A DNA stretch of 49,768 bases from assembly GCA_016932135.1 (NCBI GenBank), contig JAFGDJ010000077.1, positions 1-49,768 on the forward strand. Reading direction: 5' to 3'. The translations under genes were made by a program, and so were the position numbers. This document shows, piece after piece, positions 19,228 through 27,551 of the stretch; positions within the stretch are counted from its first letter, which is position 1, and each line of letters starts with the position of its first letter. Source of the stretch: Spirochaetales bacterium. Lineage in GTDB: Bacteria > Spirochaetota > Spirochaetia > JAFGDJ01. The notes under the pieces are model-generated. The model searched no databases, was not told where the DNA came from, and was given only the letters and a program-made list of their open reading frames with translations.

Positions 19228-20223
19228 ATGAAAAAAATAATCAACAAGCCGGAGACGGTAGTAGATGAAATGTGTGAAGGAATCGTATCGGCGTTCCCCG
19301 GTCTGCTGCAGCTGGATGCGGAAAACCGTATTATTAGTAGAAAAGATATCGATGCAGCCAAAGTCAACCTGATCAGCGGAGGTGGTAGTGGACATGAACC
19401 TTCTCATGCCGGATTCGTCGGAACCGGCATGCTTGACGCTGCGGTGTGCGGAGATGTGTTTGCAGCGCCTTCGGTGATACAGATCCTTGAAGCAATAAAA
19501 CTCGTACGGTCGAATAAGGGTGTATTGCTGGTTGTAAAAAACTACTCGGGTGATGTCATGAATTTCGACGGGGCCGCAGAGATGGCCGAGGAGGATGAGG
19601 ACATTCGCGTAGAGAAGGTCTATGTCAACGACGATGTGGCGGTTACCAATAGTTTATACACCGTCGGAAGAAGGGGTGTTGCCGGCACTGTCTTCGTGCA
19701 TAAGATTGCCGGCGCCCTGGCGGAAGAAGGAGCGGACCTGGCCGCCGTTAAGGCGATGGCTGAAGATGTTATTGCCAATGTCCGCAGCATGGGAGTCGCC
19801 CTGACTTCGTGCACTGTTCCCGCCAAGGGGGAGCCTACCTTCGATATCACGGAAGGCGATATGGAATTCGGAGTCGGGATACACGGTGAGCCCGGGGTGT
19901 CGAGGGAAGAGACCGTCAATGCCGAAATTCTGGCAAAGCGAATCACTGATAGAATTATTGCCGACATCCCCTTCAAGGCCGGAGACGAGGTTGCTCTCCT
20001 GGTGAACGGTCTCGGAGGAACACCGGCCATGGAGCTGTTTATCCTGAACAAAGAAGTACAAAAGATTCTCGATAAGGCCGGTATCGGTGTGTACCGCACC
20101 TTTGTCGGTAATTACATGACCTCCCTCGATATGGCCGGTGCCTCGATAACATTGCTCAGGCTGAGTGGGGAGATGAAGCGGCTTCTGGATGCCCCGGCGC
20201 GTACGGCGGCCCTTACTATTTAA
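19228..20223 (+). CDS. dhaK: Dihydroxyacetone kinase subunit DhaK (or DhaK-like ketose kinase)
   Basis: LISGGGSGHEPSHAGFVGTGMLDAAVCGDVFAAPS; FGVGIHGEPG contains the substrate-binding His; VNGLGGTPAMELFI. Confidence 0.92.
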   Translation: MKKIINKPETVVDEMCEGIVSAFPGLLQLDAENRIISRKDIDAAKVNLISGGGSGHEPSHAGFVGTGMLDAAVCGDVFAAPSVIQILEAIKLVRSNKGVLLVVKNYSGDVMNFDGAAEMAEEDEDIRVEKVYVNDDVAVTNSLYTVGRRGVAGTVFVHKIAGALAEEGADLAAVKAMAEDVIANVRSMGVALTSCTVPAKGEPTFDITEGDMEFGVGIHGEPGVSREETVNAEILAKRITDRIIADIPFKAGDEVALLVNGLGGTPAMELFILNKEVQKILDKAGIGVYRTFVGNYMTSLDMAGASITLLRLSGEMKRLLDAPARTAALTI

Positions 20224-20259
20224 CAGGCATTTTCAGCAGGATCAAGGGAGACCAATGTA

Positions 20260-20901
20260 ATGGAAAAACTGAAAACAACGGACGTAAAGAAAATTCTAGA
20301 TGTTATGGCAGATACCGCCATAGAGAACGAGCAGTATTTCTGTAAACTCGATGCCGCCGCCGGTGACGGAGACTTCGGATCTACCCTGGCGAAGGGATTT
20401 AAAATAATCAAGGAGAACCTCGAAGAAAATTCAAAATACGATATCGGTGAACTATTGAAATCTTCGGGCATGTTGATAATGAAAAGCTGCGGCGGCGCTA
20501 CCGGGTCGCTGTGGGGAAGCGCATTCCGCAGTGCCGGCAAAAGTGCAAAAGGCAAGGCGGAACTCACGGCGGTGGAATGCCGGGAGGTCTTGAACGATTT
20601 CTGCGGTGGCATGAAAAAAGTCGGTGGCGCCGAGGTTGGAGACAAGACCCTCATAGACGCGCTGGATCCGGCTATTAAGGCCATGGAACGATCTATAGAA
20701 AAGGGAGTAAAGGATATCGATACCTTGCTTGAGGAAGCTGAGAAAGCTGCTGCAGACGGTGCTGAAAGGACGAAGGAAATTATAGCGAAAAAGGGGAGAG
20801 CAACGTACCTTGGTAAACGCAGCATAGGTTACCCCGATGCCGGGGCGGTGGCAGTCAGCATGATGTTTAAAGATGTGAACAACAAGCTGTTTCGTTCGTA
20901 A
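20260..20901 (+). CDS. dhaL: Dihydroxyacetone kinase subunit DhaL
   Basis: LDAAAGDGDFGSTLAKGF has the three Mg/nucleotide-binding Asp residues; SCGGATGSLWGSAFRSAGK; GKRSIGYPDAGAVAVSMMF. Confidence 0.92.
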   Translation: MEKLKTTDVKKILDVMADTAIENEQYFCKLDAAAGDGDFGSTLAKGFKIIKENLEENSKYDIGELLKSSGMLIMKSCGGATGSLWGSAFRSAGKSAKGKAELTAVECREVLNDFCGGMKKVGGAEVGDKTLIDALDPAIKAMERSIEKGVKDIDTLLEEAEKAAADGAERTKEIIAKKGRATYLGKRSIGYPDAGAVAVSMMFKDVNNKLFRS

Positions 20902-20909
20902 TATTTTCA

Positions 20910-22985
20910 TTGAGTTTATCGTTGCTTGCTGATAGGATGGTTACTGAGGCTCAGCACAATATGCAGGAAGATTTTTCCATATACGATCTTCTCGATCCGG
21001 ACTTCCTACAACGGATACAGGACGACTTCGCCGTTATTTCCGGTGTAGGTAGTATTATATTCGATCTGAAAGGTACACCCATCACCAGGCCGTCTAATTT
21101 TACCGGATACTGCAATCTTATACGAAGCACAAAAAAGGGCTTCGAGAATTGTATTAATTCCGATGCCGTTCTATCGAGAAACGCTAAGCTCAATTCCGGG
21201 GCGGCCGCCCTGGTCTGCCGAAGCGGAAGACTCATTGACGGGATGGCCCCGATTATCGTCGAAGACAGAAGAATCGCCAGCTGGGGCATTGGCCAGGTCA
21301 TCCTGGAAGAATTGGATGAAGACTGGATACGCTGGTACGCCGGAAATATCGGTGTTTCGGGCAACGAACTCGTGGGGGAGTATAAAAAACTCAACAGGAC
21401 CGATGAGGATACGTTTTTAAAGACGATCAAGTACTTAACGACTCTCAGCCGGGAAGTATCGGAAATAGCCCTGAAAAATTATCGCCTTCTCGAGGAGATC
21501 AAAAAGCGCAGAAAGTCCGAAGAACGGTACCGTTCCATAGTCCAGAATGTACTTGTGGGAATATGCGAAGTAAGCAACGAAGGGAATATGGAATATGCGA
21601 ACGACCAGATGACGGAGCTCTCGGGATACTCCCGGGACGAACTGATCGGCATGAATATTAAAACAATCCTCAGCTCCAATCGGGATTTCCAGTCCTATTT
21701 CAACGGAATTGCAGACTACTCTTCGAATAAATCATCCGCAGGGCTCGGATACGATTTCAACGGGTATATTTGCAACATGAATAGAGACATCAGGATCCCG
21801 TGCCGTGTCTGCATGACCCCCCAGAAAAACCTTTCAAACCAGGTTGTCAAGTCCTCCGTCGTCATTATAGACACCTCGGCGGAACGAAGGGCTCTTTCAA
21901 AACTGGAAGAACGCAACAAGGAGTTATTCGAGAGCAAGAAGCAGATCGATCTCTTTTTCGATAACAGTGTTAACGGCCTGTGTATTCTCAACCAGTCGAT
22001 GAACAGGGTAAAATACAATCCTGCGTACATGAAGTTCATACGGGAGACAGGTAAGATCGAGGAGTTTCAGAAAGATAGCGTTTGTGTGTACTTCAACGAT
22101 ACTATTCTGAAAGAAATCATGAACGGTGAACTGGAAGAGATCGAGGTTAAAAAAGACTACGGGCTGCAGCTCTATTCAATCCGTGCCAATCCCGTGCGGG
22201 ACTGTACGGGCAGTGTTTCACAGATTCTTATTACCGTGGAAGATATCACGGACTATCAGGTGATGATGGAGAATGCCCTGTTTGCTGAAAAGCTGACCGG
22301 TGTCGGTATGCTGGCTTCAGGCATAGCCCATGACCTGAAAAATGTGTTTGCCATCCTCGGCAATTCTGAACATACGATAAAGCAACTGTTGACGGAGGGG
22401 GATTCGAACCTGCACAAGGAAAAAATGGAAAAGAGCCTTCTTGTTCAGGAAAGCGGACTTATAAGCGGAAGAAAGCTGCTGAACCAACTTTTCTCTTTTT
22501 CCGGCAAGGGAACCATAACCAAGGAACGGTTTGTCCTGCGGGATTCGGTGGAAATGATAGTCAGAATCTATAACAGCAGAATACTGGAGAAGAATGTCGA
22601 GATCGTCTTGTATATAAGGGACACGGTTATTATTGAAAGTCTTGAATCGAAGTTTATACAGATTATTATGAACCTTCTGTCCAACGCCGTCGATGCCGTA
22701 GATATGAACGGCCGAATAGTTATCAGCGAGGAAGTGGTGCCGGGTGAATTATTGTTTATCATGGAAGACAACGGTATCGGTATCGCGGAGGAAGCAAGTG
22801 ACCAGATATTCAAGGCCTTTTATTCCATGAAAACCGACGGCACAGGTCTCGGACTGTTTTCAGTTAAAAATATTATCGAGGAATTCGGCGGTTCCATACG
22901 TTTTGAATCGGAGGTCGGAAGGGGAACCCGGTTCATCATCCAGATAAAGGACAACGATCAGGTGAAGACATGGATTCGGGAGTAA
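20910..22985 (+). CDS. Soluble PocR-PAS sensor histidine kinase
   Basis: PocR-like GYCNLIRSTKKGFENCINSD...AALVCRSGRLIDGMAPIIV; PAS repeats; ASGIAHDLKNVFAILGN H-box; MNLLSNAVDAV...DNGIGI...GTGLGLFSVKNI HATPase. No TM segments. TTG start. Confidence 0.88.
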   Translation: MSLSLLADRMVTEAQHNMQEDFSIYDLLDPDFLQRIQDDFAVISGVGSIIFDLKGTPITRPSNFTGYCNLIRSTKKGFENCINSDAVLSRNAKLNSGAAALVCRSGRLIDGMAPIIVEDRRIASWGIGQVILEELDEDWIRWYAGNIGVSGNELVGEYKKLNRTDEDTFLKTIKYLTTLSREVSEIALKNYRLLEEIKKRRKSEERYRSIVQNVLVGICEVSNEGNMEYANDQMTELSGYSRDELIGMNIKTILSSNRDFQSYFNGIADYSSNKSSAGLGYDFNGYICNMNRDIRIPCRVCMTPQKNLSNQVVKSSVVIIDTSAERRALSKLEERNKELFESKKQIDLFFDNSVNGLCILNQSMNRVKYNPAYMKFIRETGKIEEFQKDSVCVYFNDTILKEIMNGELEEIEVKKDYGLQLYSIRANPVRDCTGSVSQILITVEDITDYQVMMENALFAEKLTGVGMLASGIAHDLKNVFAILGNSEHTIKQLLTEGDSNLHKEKMEKSLLVQESGLISGRKLLNQLFSFSGKGTITKERFVLRDSVEMIVRIYNSRILEKNVEIVLYIRDTVIIESLESKFIQIIMNLLSNAVDAVDMNGRIVISEEVVPGELLFIMEDNGIGIAEEASDQIFKAFYSMKTDGTGLGLFSVKNIIEEFGGSIRFESEVGRGTRFIIQIKDNDQVKTWIRE

Positions 22986-24400
22986 CGGGTACGGAAAGTT
23001 CATTCAGCATCATGGTGGTTGATAACGAGAAGCTGGTCGTCCAGAGCCTGGTGAATATGCTGGAGATGAAAGGGTATGAAGTGTACCCTTTTTTTAGCGG
23101 TACAGAGGCTTTGAATGCTCTCTCCCATGAGCGGGCCAGCGTCGACCTTATTATTACGGATATCAACATGCCCAGTATGGACGGGTATACGCTGATAGAA
23201 AAAATTCGGTCAGCCGGGTTCTCCGATAAAAAAATCCTTGTTTTGACCGGATACGGTTCCATCGACAGCGCCGTCCGGGCGATAAAACTCGGAGCGGACG
23301 GTTATTTCGAGAAAGACAGAGAACCGGAACTCCTTCTCTTCGAGATAAAGAAAATGGTAAAGCAGATCGAACTCCAGAGGAAGATGCTCAGTCTTCAGAA
23401 GCAGATAAACACCCGGAACATGTATCTTTTCAGTTCCAAAAATGCTTCGGTGAGAAGAACTTTTGAGAGTGCGGAGAAAATTGCCCCCAGGGATGTCAAT
23501 GTCCTTATCTGTGGAGAGAGCGGAACGGGCAAGGAGATCCTTGCCAGGTTTATTCACCAGCACAGCAGGAGAAGTAATAAAGGTTTCGTATCGGTCAACT
23601 GCAGTGCCATACCGGACACCCTTTTTGAGAGCGCCATGTTTGGACATGTGAAAGGAGCCTTTACGGGAGCGGAGACGGACACGCCCGGGTTTTTTGACCA
23701 GGCCCATGGAGGAACCTTGATGCTCGATGAGATTGGAGAAATGCCGCCGCAGAACCAGGCAAAGCTGTTGAAAGTAATTGAAGAGATGACCTTCTTTCCC
23801 GTGGGTAGCACCAAAAACCGTCACGCTGACTGCAGGATTATTTCCGCGACGAACAAGGATCTCTTCGAACAGGTCCAAAATAAAGAGTTCCGTTCCGATT
23901 TTCTTTATCGTATAAATACCGTTTTCCTGGAACTGATCCCCCTGAGGAAGCGCAAGGAGGATATTCCCGATTTAGTCGATCTTTTTATTCAATTTTACTC
24001 CCGGAAATACCAGACGGATGCCTATCCCCTGGAAGATGACGCCCGGGAACTTCTCCTGTCATACAACTGGCCGGGAAACATCAGGGAACTGAAACAGGTT
24101 ATCGAACGGTGTATCCTGTTTGCGAATAACGACCGTATCGATAAACAGGTAGTTATAACCCACGGACTCGGAAAACAACCGCGGTCTACTGACGGCCTGT
24201 ATCAGAATCTCAAGAAACCTTATAAAGAGGCAAAACACGATTTTGAAAGGCTTTATTTTCAGTCCCTGCTGGAGGCGGAACATCACAATGTCCATAATGT
24301 CTCCCGGATATCGGAAATGAACCGAACCTATATTTATCAGAAGATAAAAGAGCTGGGGCTCGATATTCATAGTCCGGACAATGAATATCCCGCGCAATAG
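22970..24400 (+). CDS. Sigma-54-dependent response regulator (NtrC family)
   Basis: Receiver with DLIITDINMPSMDGY; GESGTGKEI Walker A; GAFTGA sigma-54 contact motif intact; C-terminal Fis-like HTH. Overlaps the kinase ORF by 16 bp. Confidence 0.94.
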   Translation: MDSGVTGTESSFSIMVVDNEKLVVQSLVNMLEMKGYEVYPFFSGTEALNALSHERASVDLIITDINMPSMDGYTLIEKIRSAGFSDKKILVLTGYGSIDSAVRAIKLGADGYFEKDREPELLLFEIKKMVKQIELQRKMLSLQKQINTRNMYLFSSKNASVRRTFESAEKIAPRDVNVLICGESGTGKEILARFIHQHSRRSNKGFVSVNCSAIPDTLFESAMFGHVKGAFTGAETDTPGFFDQAHGGTLMLDEIGEMPPQNQAKLLKVIEEMTFFPVGSTKNRHADCRIISATNKDLFEQVQNKEFRSDFLYRINTVFLELIPLRKRKEDIPDLVDLFIQFYSRKYQTDAYPLEDDARELLLSYNWPGNIRELKQVIERCILFANNDRIDKQVVITHGLGKQPRSTDGLYQNLKKPYKEAKHDFERLYFQSLLEAEHHNVHNVSRISEMNRTYIYQKIKELGLDIHSPDNEYPAQ

Positions 24401-24613
24401 CAGGCTGGTGAAAGATGCCTGAAAGGTGGCGGGCTTTCCTGAGCTTCGGGGCGGGGAATCTGGTGGACCGGTTCTTTTCCGATAGCATGATCCTCGATTT
24501 TATTCTATTTTACCTCGGCCCGTTTCGAAAGGTGATCTTGAATATCACCGATCTGTCAATTACTGCCGGGTGTATTCTCCCGGGCTTCACCTTTCGTCCT
24601 CGAAAGAGGGGTT

Positions 24614-24955
24614 TTATATCTTCTCCTGGTGACGGTAGAGAATAACCCGTACATCTTCCAGGGTAACCAAGCCTTCTTCCACGGTGTCATCCAGGAAGGG
24701 GAGGAGCTTATCGATGTTCTCCTTCTCATCCACAATTTCAATAATAATCGGAAGGTCTTCCGACAGGCTCAGGAGTTTTGCCGAATGAATACGGGAATGG
24801 GCGCCGAACCCGAGGACTCCCCGGCTTACGGTGACTCCGGCCAGATTCAGCTGTCGGGCTTTCATGACAATTTGTTCGTACAGAGGCTTCCCGTGGAGGG
24901 TGTCGCTCTCGCCGATGAAGATTCTCAACAGTACTCCCTGTTCCGATAATTTCAT
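24614..24955 (-). CDS. DUF190-family protein (PII-like fold)
   Basis: LLRIFIGESDTLHGKPLYEQIVMKARQLNLAGVTVSRGVLGFGAHSRIH is the DUF190 signature. Confidence 0.87.
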   Translation of the reverse strand: MKLSEQGVLLRIFIGESDTLHGKPLYEQIVMKARQLNLAGVTVSRGVLGFGAHSRIHSAKLLSLSEDLPIIIEIVDEKENIDKLLPFLDDTVEEGLVTLEDVRVILYRHQEKI

Positions 24956-24974
24956 GGCCTGGTACCTCCTTAGG

Positions 24975-25355
24975 TTAACCTTTTATCAGCGCCTTGGCGG
25001 CAAGACTGCCTAAAAAGATGAAAAGAAGTCCCAAAATTACGCTCCCCCCAAGGTTTAAGACCGCGTAAAAATAGTCCTTGTCTTTGAGAAAAGACGCGCC
25101 CTCGAACATCAGGGTGGAGAAGGTAGTAAATGAACCGAACAGCCCGATGAGCAGAAACCCTCGAACCTCCCGGGATACCAGGTATTCGGCGAAGAGGGTT
25201 GCAAAGAACCCTAACAGCAGAGAACCGGCAAGGTTGACGAACATGGTCCCCCAGGGAAAGAGGGATCCCGTCATTCTCTGAGCCGCCAGGGAACAGCCGT
25301 AGCGCATCAGGGCACCGGCGGCTCCTCCCGCGGCGATGGCAAGTAACAGCACCAT
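24975..25355 (-). CDS. crcB: Fluoride efflux channel CrcB/FluC
   Basis: GGAAGALMRYGCS, PWGTMFVNLAGSLLLGF, GLFGSFTTFSTLMFE motifs. Confidence 0.93.
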   Translation of the reverse strand: MVLLLAIAAGGAAGALMRYGCSLAAQRMTGSLFPWGTMFVNLAGSLLLGFFATLFAEYLVSREVRGFLLIGLFGSFTTFSTLMFEGASFLKDKDYFYAVLNLGGSVILGLLFIFLGSLAAKALIKG

Positions 25356-25491
25356 ATCGCTCCTGAAGGTAAACTACAGCCATTGTTATACGAATTTTCC
25401 TGGGGGGTCTATAGGTTGTTCCGAGGTCTTCAGGGAAGCCCGGCTCTCTTTTTTTCTTGTTTTCTCAGCCCGGGTTTACTATCCTTTTTTT

Positions 25492-26484
25492 ATGCGATTC
25501 AAGAATCACAGAACCCAAATAATCCTTGGCTTTTTTTTATGTGTGGCGACGCTGCTCCCCGTTTATCTCCCTGCTGAAGAAGCGGCGGCTGTGGACCATC
25601 CCCGGCTGGAGGAATACCTCATACTGAACGAACAGGAAGAACGGCTGGCCGAGTACGCCGACGATAAGGCCATGCTCAATCTCAAACTGTATCAGCTCGA
25701 CCTGATAAACGAAAGCCGCCGCCGCGCCGGGGTGGGGCCGGTGGAACTGGATATCCTGGCCTGCAGGACGGCCAACCGTATGGCTCGGGAAGCGGCGGCG
25801 GAGGGGTTCATGGGGCACTGGAACACCCGGGGCGAGAAACCCTATCACCGCTGGGCTTTTGCCGGCGGAAGGGATCACGTCATGGAAAACGCCGCCGCCC
25901 GCTGGAGTTCGGCGCCTTTGCCCGGCGGGCCGGAAGCGATAGAAACCTATATGCGGGAGGCTCACATCGCCTTTATGAACGAGCTGCCCCCCAACGACGG
26001 GCATCGGCAAAACTGCGTCGATCCGCTGCATACCCATGTGGGGCTGGGAGTCGCTTTACAGGGGCAGGAGTTTCGTTACTACGAGGAGTTCCTGGACCGA
26101 TACCTGGATTTCGCCGAAGCGCCGTCCCGGGCGGCGGTAAGTGAAGAGTTCATCCTGCATGTTCGGCCGCTGGAAGAAGCTTACAATATCTACGCCCTGG
26201 TGGCGTTTTATGAAGATTATCCCCGTCCCATGACGGTGCAGATGATAAATCGCCGGGGTTCCTATCCCGACTATACCGATTCCCGGGTCCTGGCCCTCTG
26301 GCCCTGGGATCTTCAGCCGATGAGGGATCAGGAGAGCCGGTGGTCCGCCATCCCCCTGAATTTTACCAGGCCAGGGCTCTACTATGTGCATATCTACCTC
26401 ACCCGGGGGGAACTCCCGCGAAGCGGTAGCGTGTCCACCCGGGGGAAGATTCAGGCTTCGGGTTATGTGGTGGAGGTGAAGTGA
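25492..26484 (+). CDS. CAP-domain (SCP/PR-1-like) secreted protein
   Basis: Signal peptide; LDLINESRRRAGVGPVELDILACRTANRMAREAAAEGFMGHWNTRGEKPYHRWAFAGG..MENAA. Start at 25492 (ORF track begins at 25336). Confidence 0.78.
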   Translation: MRFKNHRTQIILGFFLCVATLLPVYLPAEEAAAVDHPRLEEYLILNEQEERLAEYADDKAMLNLKLYQLDLINESRRRAGVGPVELDILACRTANRMAREAAAEGFMGHWNTRGEKPYHRWAFAGGRDHVMENAAARWSSAPLPGGPEAIETYMREAHIAFMNELPPNDGHRQNCVDPLHTHVGLGVALQGQEFRYYEEFLDRYLDFAEAPSRAAVSEEFILHVRPLEEAYNIYALVAFYEDYPRPMTVQMINRRGSYPDYTDSRVLALWPWDLQPMRDQESRWSAIPLNFTRPGLYYVHIYLTRGELPRSGSVSTRGKIQASGYVVEVK

Positions 26485-27452
26485 TGCTGAAAGTATTCCG
26501 ACCGGAGGTGTTCCAGGGGAATCTCCGAAAAAAGGGTTACTTCGAAGGGTGGTACTTCAAGCATGTTTCGGCGGATCTGTCCAGGGTGCTGGCTTTCATC
26601 CCCGGGGTGTCTCTTTCCGGGGAAGATCCCCACGCCTTTATCCAGGTTATCGACGGGGTGAGCGGAGAAACCTGGTACAGCCGGTTCCCCTTACAGGATT
26701 TTCATTGGACCCGGGAGCCTTTTTCCGTAACCCTGGGAGAAAACCGCTTTTCTCTCCAGGGTTCTTCGGTCCATCTGCGGCAAGAAGACCTAACCCTGGA
26801 TGCGGAGATCACCTATGACGCCGCGTCCCCCTTTCCCCGGAGCCTCCGGTGGCCCGGCATCATGGGGCCCTATTCCTTTGTCCCCTTCATGGAGTGTAAT
26901 CACGGGGTGGTTTCCATGGATCACCGGGTGAGCGGTAAGGTTGAGCTGAACGACCGGCCCGTGAATTTCGCCGGCGGCCGGGGCTACATCGAAAAGGATT
27001 GGGGCTCCTCCTTTCCGGAAGCCTGGATCTGGCTGCAGTGCAACAACTTCGAGAATTCTCCCGGCACATCCTTTATGCTGTCCCTGGCCAAGATACCCTG
27101 GCTGGGGAAGTCTTTTCTAGGGTTTCTTTCCTTTTTGTATTATCAGGGCAGGGTGTACCGTTTCGCCACCTACAACGGTTCCCGTTACTCCGACGTGCGT
27201 TTCGACGGACTGAACCTGGAACTCACCCTCTCCGGCGGCGACGGAAACCTGGAAGTGCGGGCACTGATGAGCCGAGCGGGAGAACTGAAAGCCCCTTCCC
27301 GGGGTTCCATGGCCCGGCGCATCAAGGAGAGCATCGATTCGGAAGTGACTCTGCGTTTCAGCGCGACCAAAGAGAAAGAAGTTTTTCTCGGACCGGGCAG
27401 ACGGGCCGGTCTGGAGATCATTGATCCGATAGTGGAGATGCTGAAGCGGTGA
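26484..27452 (+). CDS. Tocopherol cyclase-like family protein
   Basis: KKGYFEGWYFKHVSADLSRVLAFIPGVSL..AFIQVI and GRGYIEKDWGSSFPEAWIWLQCNNF match the tocopherol_cycl-type family; TGATG overlap with the upstream gene. Confidence 0.75.
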   Translation: MLKVFRPEVFQGNLRKKGYFEGWYFKHVSADLSRVLAFIPGVSLSGEDPHAFIQVIDGVSGETWYSRFPLQDFHWTREPFSVTLGENRFSLQGSSVHLRQEDLTLDAEITYDAASPFPRSLRWPGIMGPYSFVPFMECNHGVVSMDHRVSGKVELNDRPVNFAGGRGYIEKDWGSSFPEAWIWLQCNNFENSPGTSFMLSLAKIPWLGKSFLGFLSFLYYQGRVYRFATYNGSRYSDVRFDGLNLELTLSGGDGNLEVRALMSRAGELKAPSRGSMARRIKESIDSEVTLRFSATKEKEVFLGPGRRAGLEIIDPIVEMLKR

Positions 27453-27551
27453 AAAACGCGACTTCTGACTGAAACTTTTCGGCATCCTGCAATACTCTTT
27501 GTTGAATTATCTTATCTGTGCTATATTTCCTCCAGAGGAACAGAAACAGTC

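Noticed and set aside
24541-24613. Terminator-like hairpins (CCGGG/CCCGG and CTTTCG/CGAAAG) after the sigma-54 regulator
   Set aside because: Stems are short and not followed by a clear T-run; insufficient to call a terminator.
24415-24645. 76-aa ORF after the sigma-54 regulator
   Set aside because: Overlaps the antisense DUF190 gene, no RBS or domain; likely spurious.
25356-25491. Fluoride (crcB-motif) riboswitch upstream of crcB
   Set aside because: Minus-strand sequence read by eye does not show the conserved GGNGAUGG / pseudoknot core; needs an Infernal scan to be certain.
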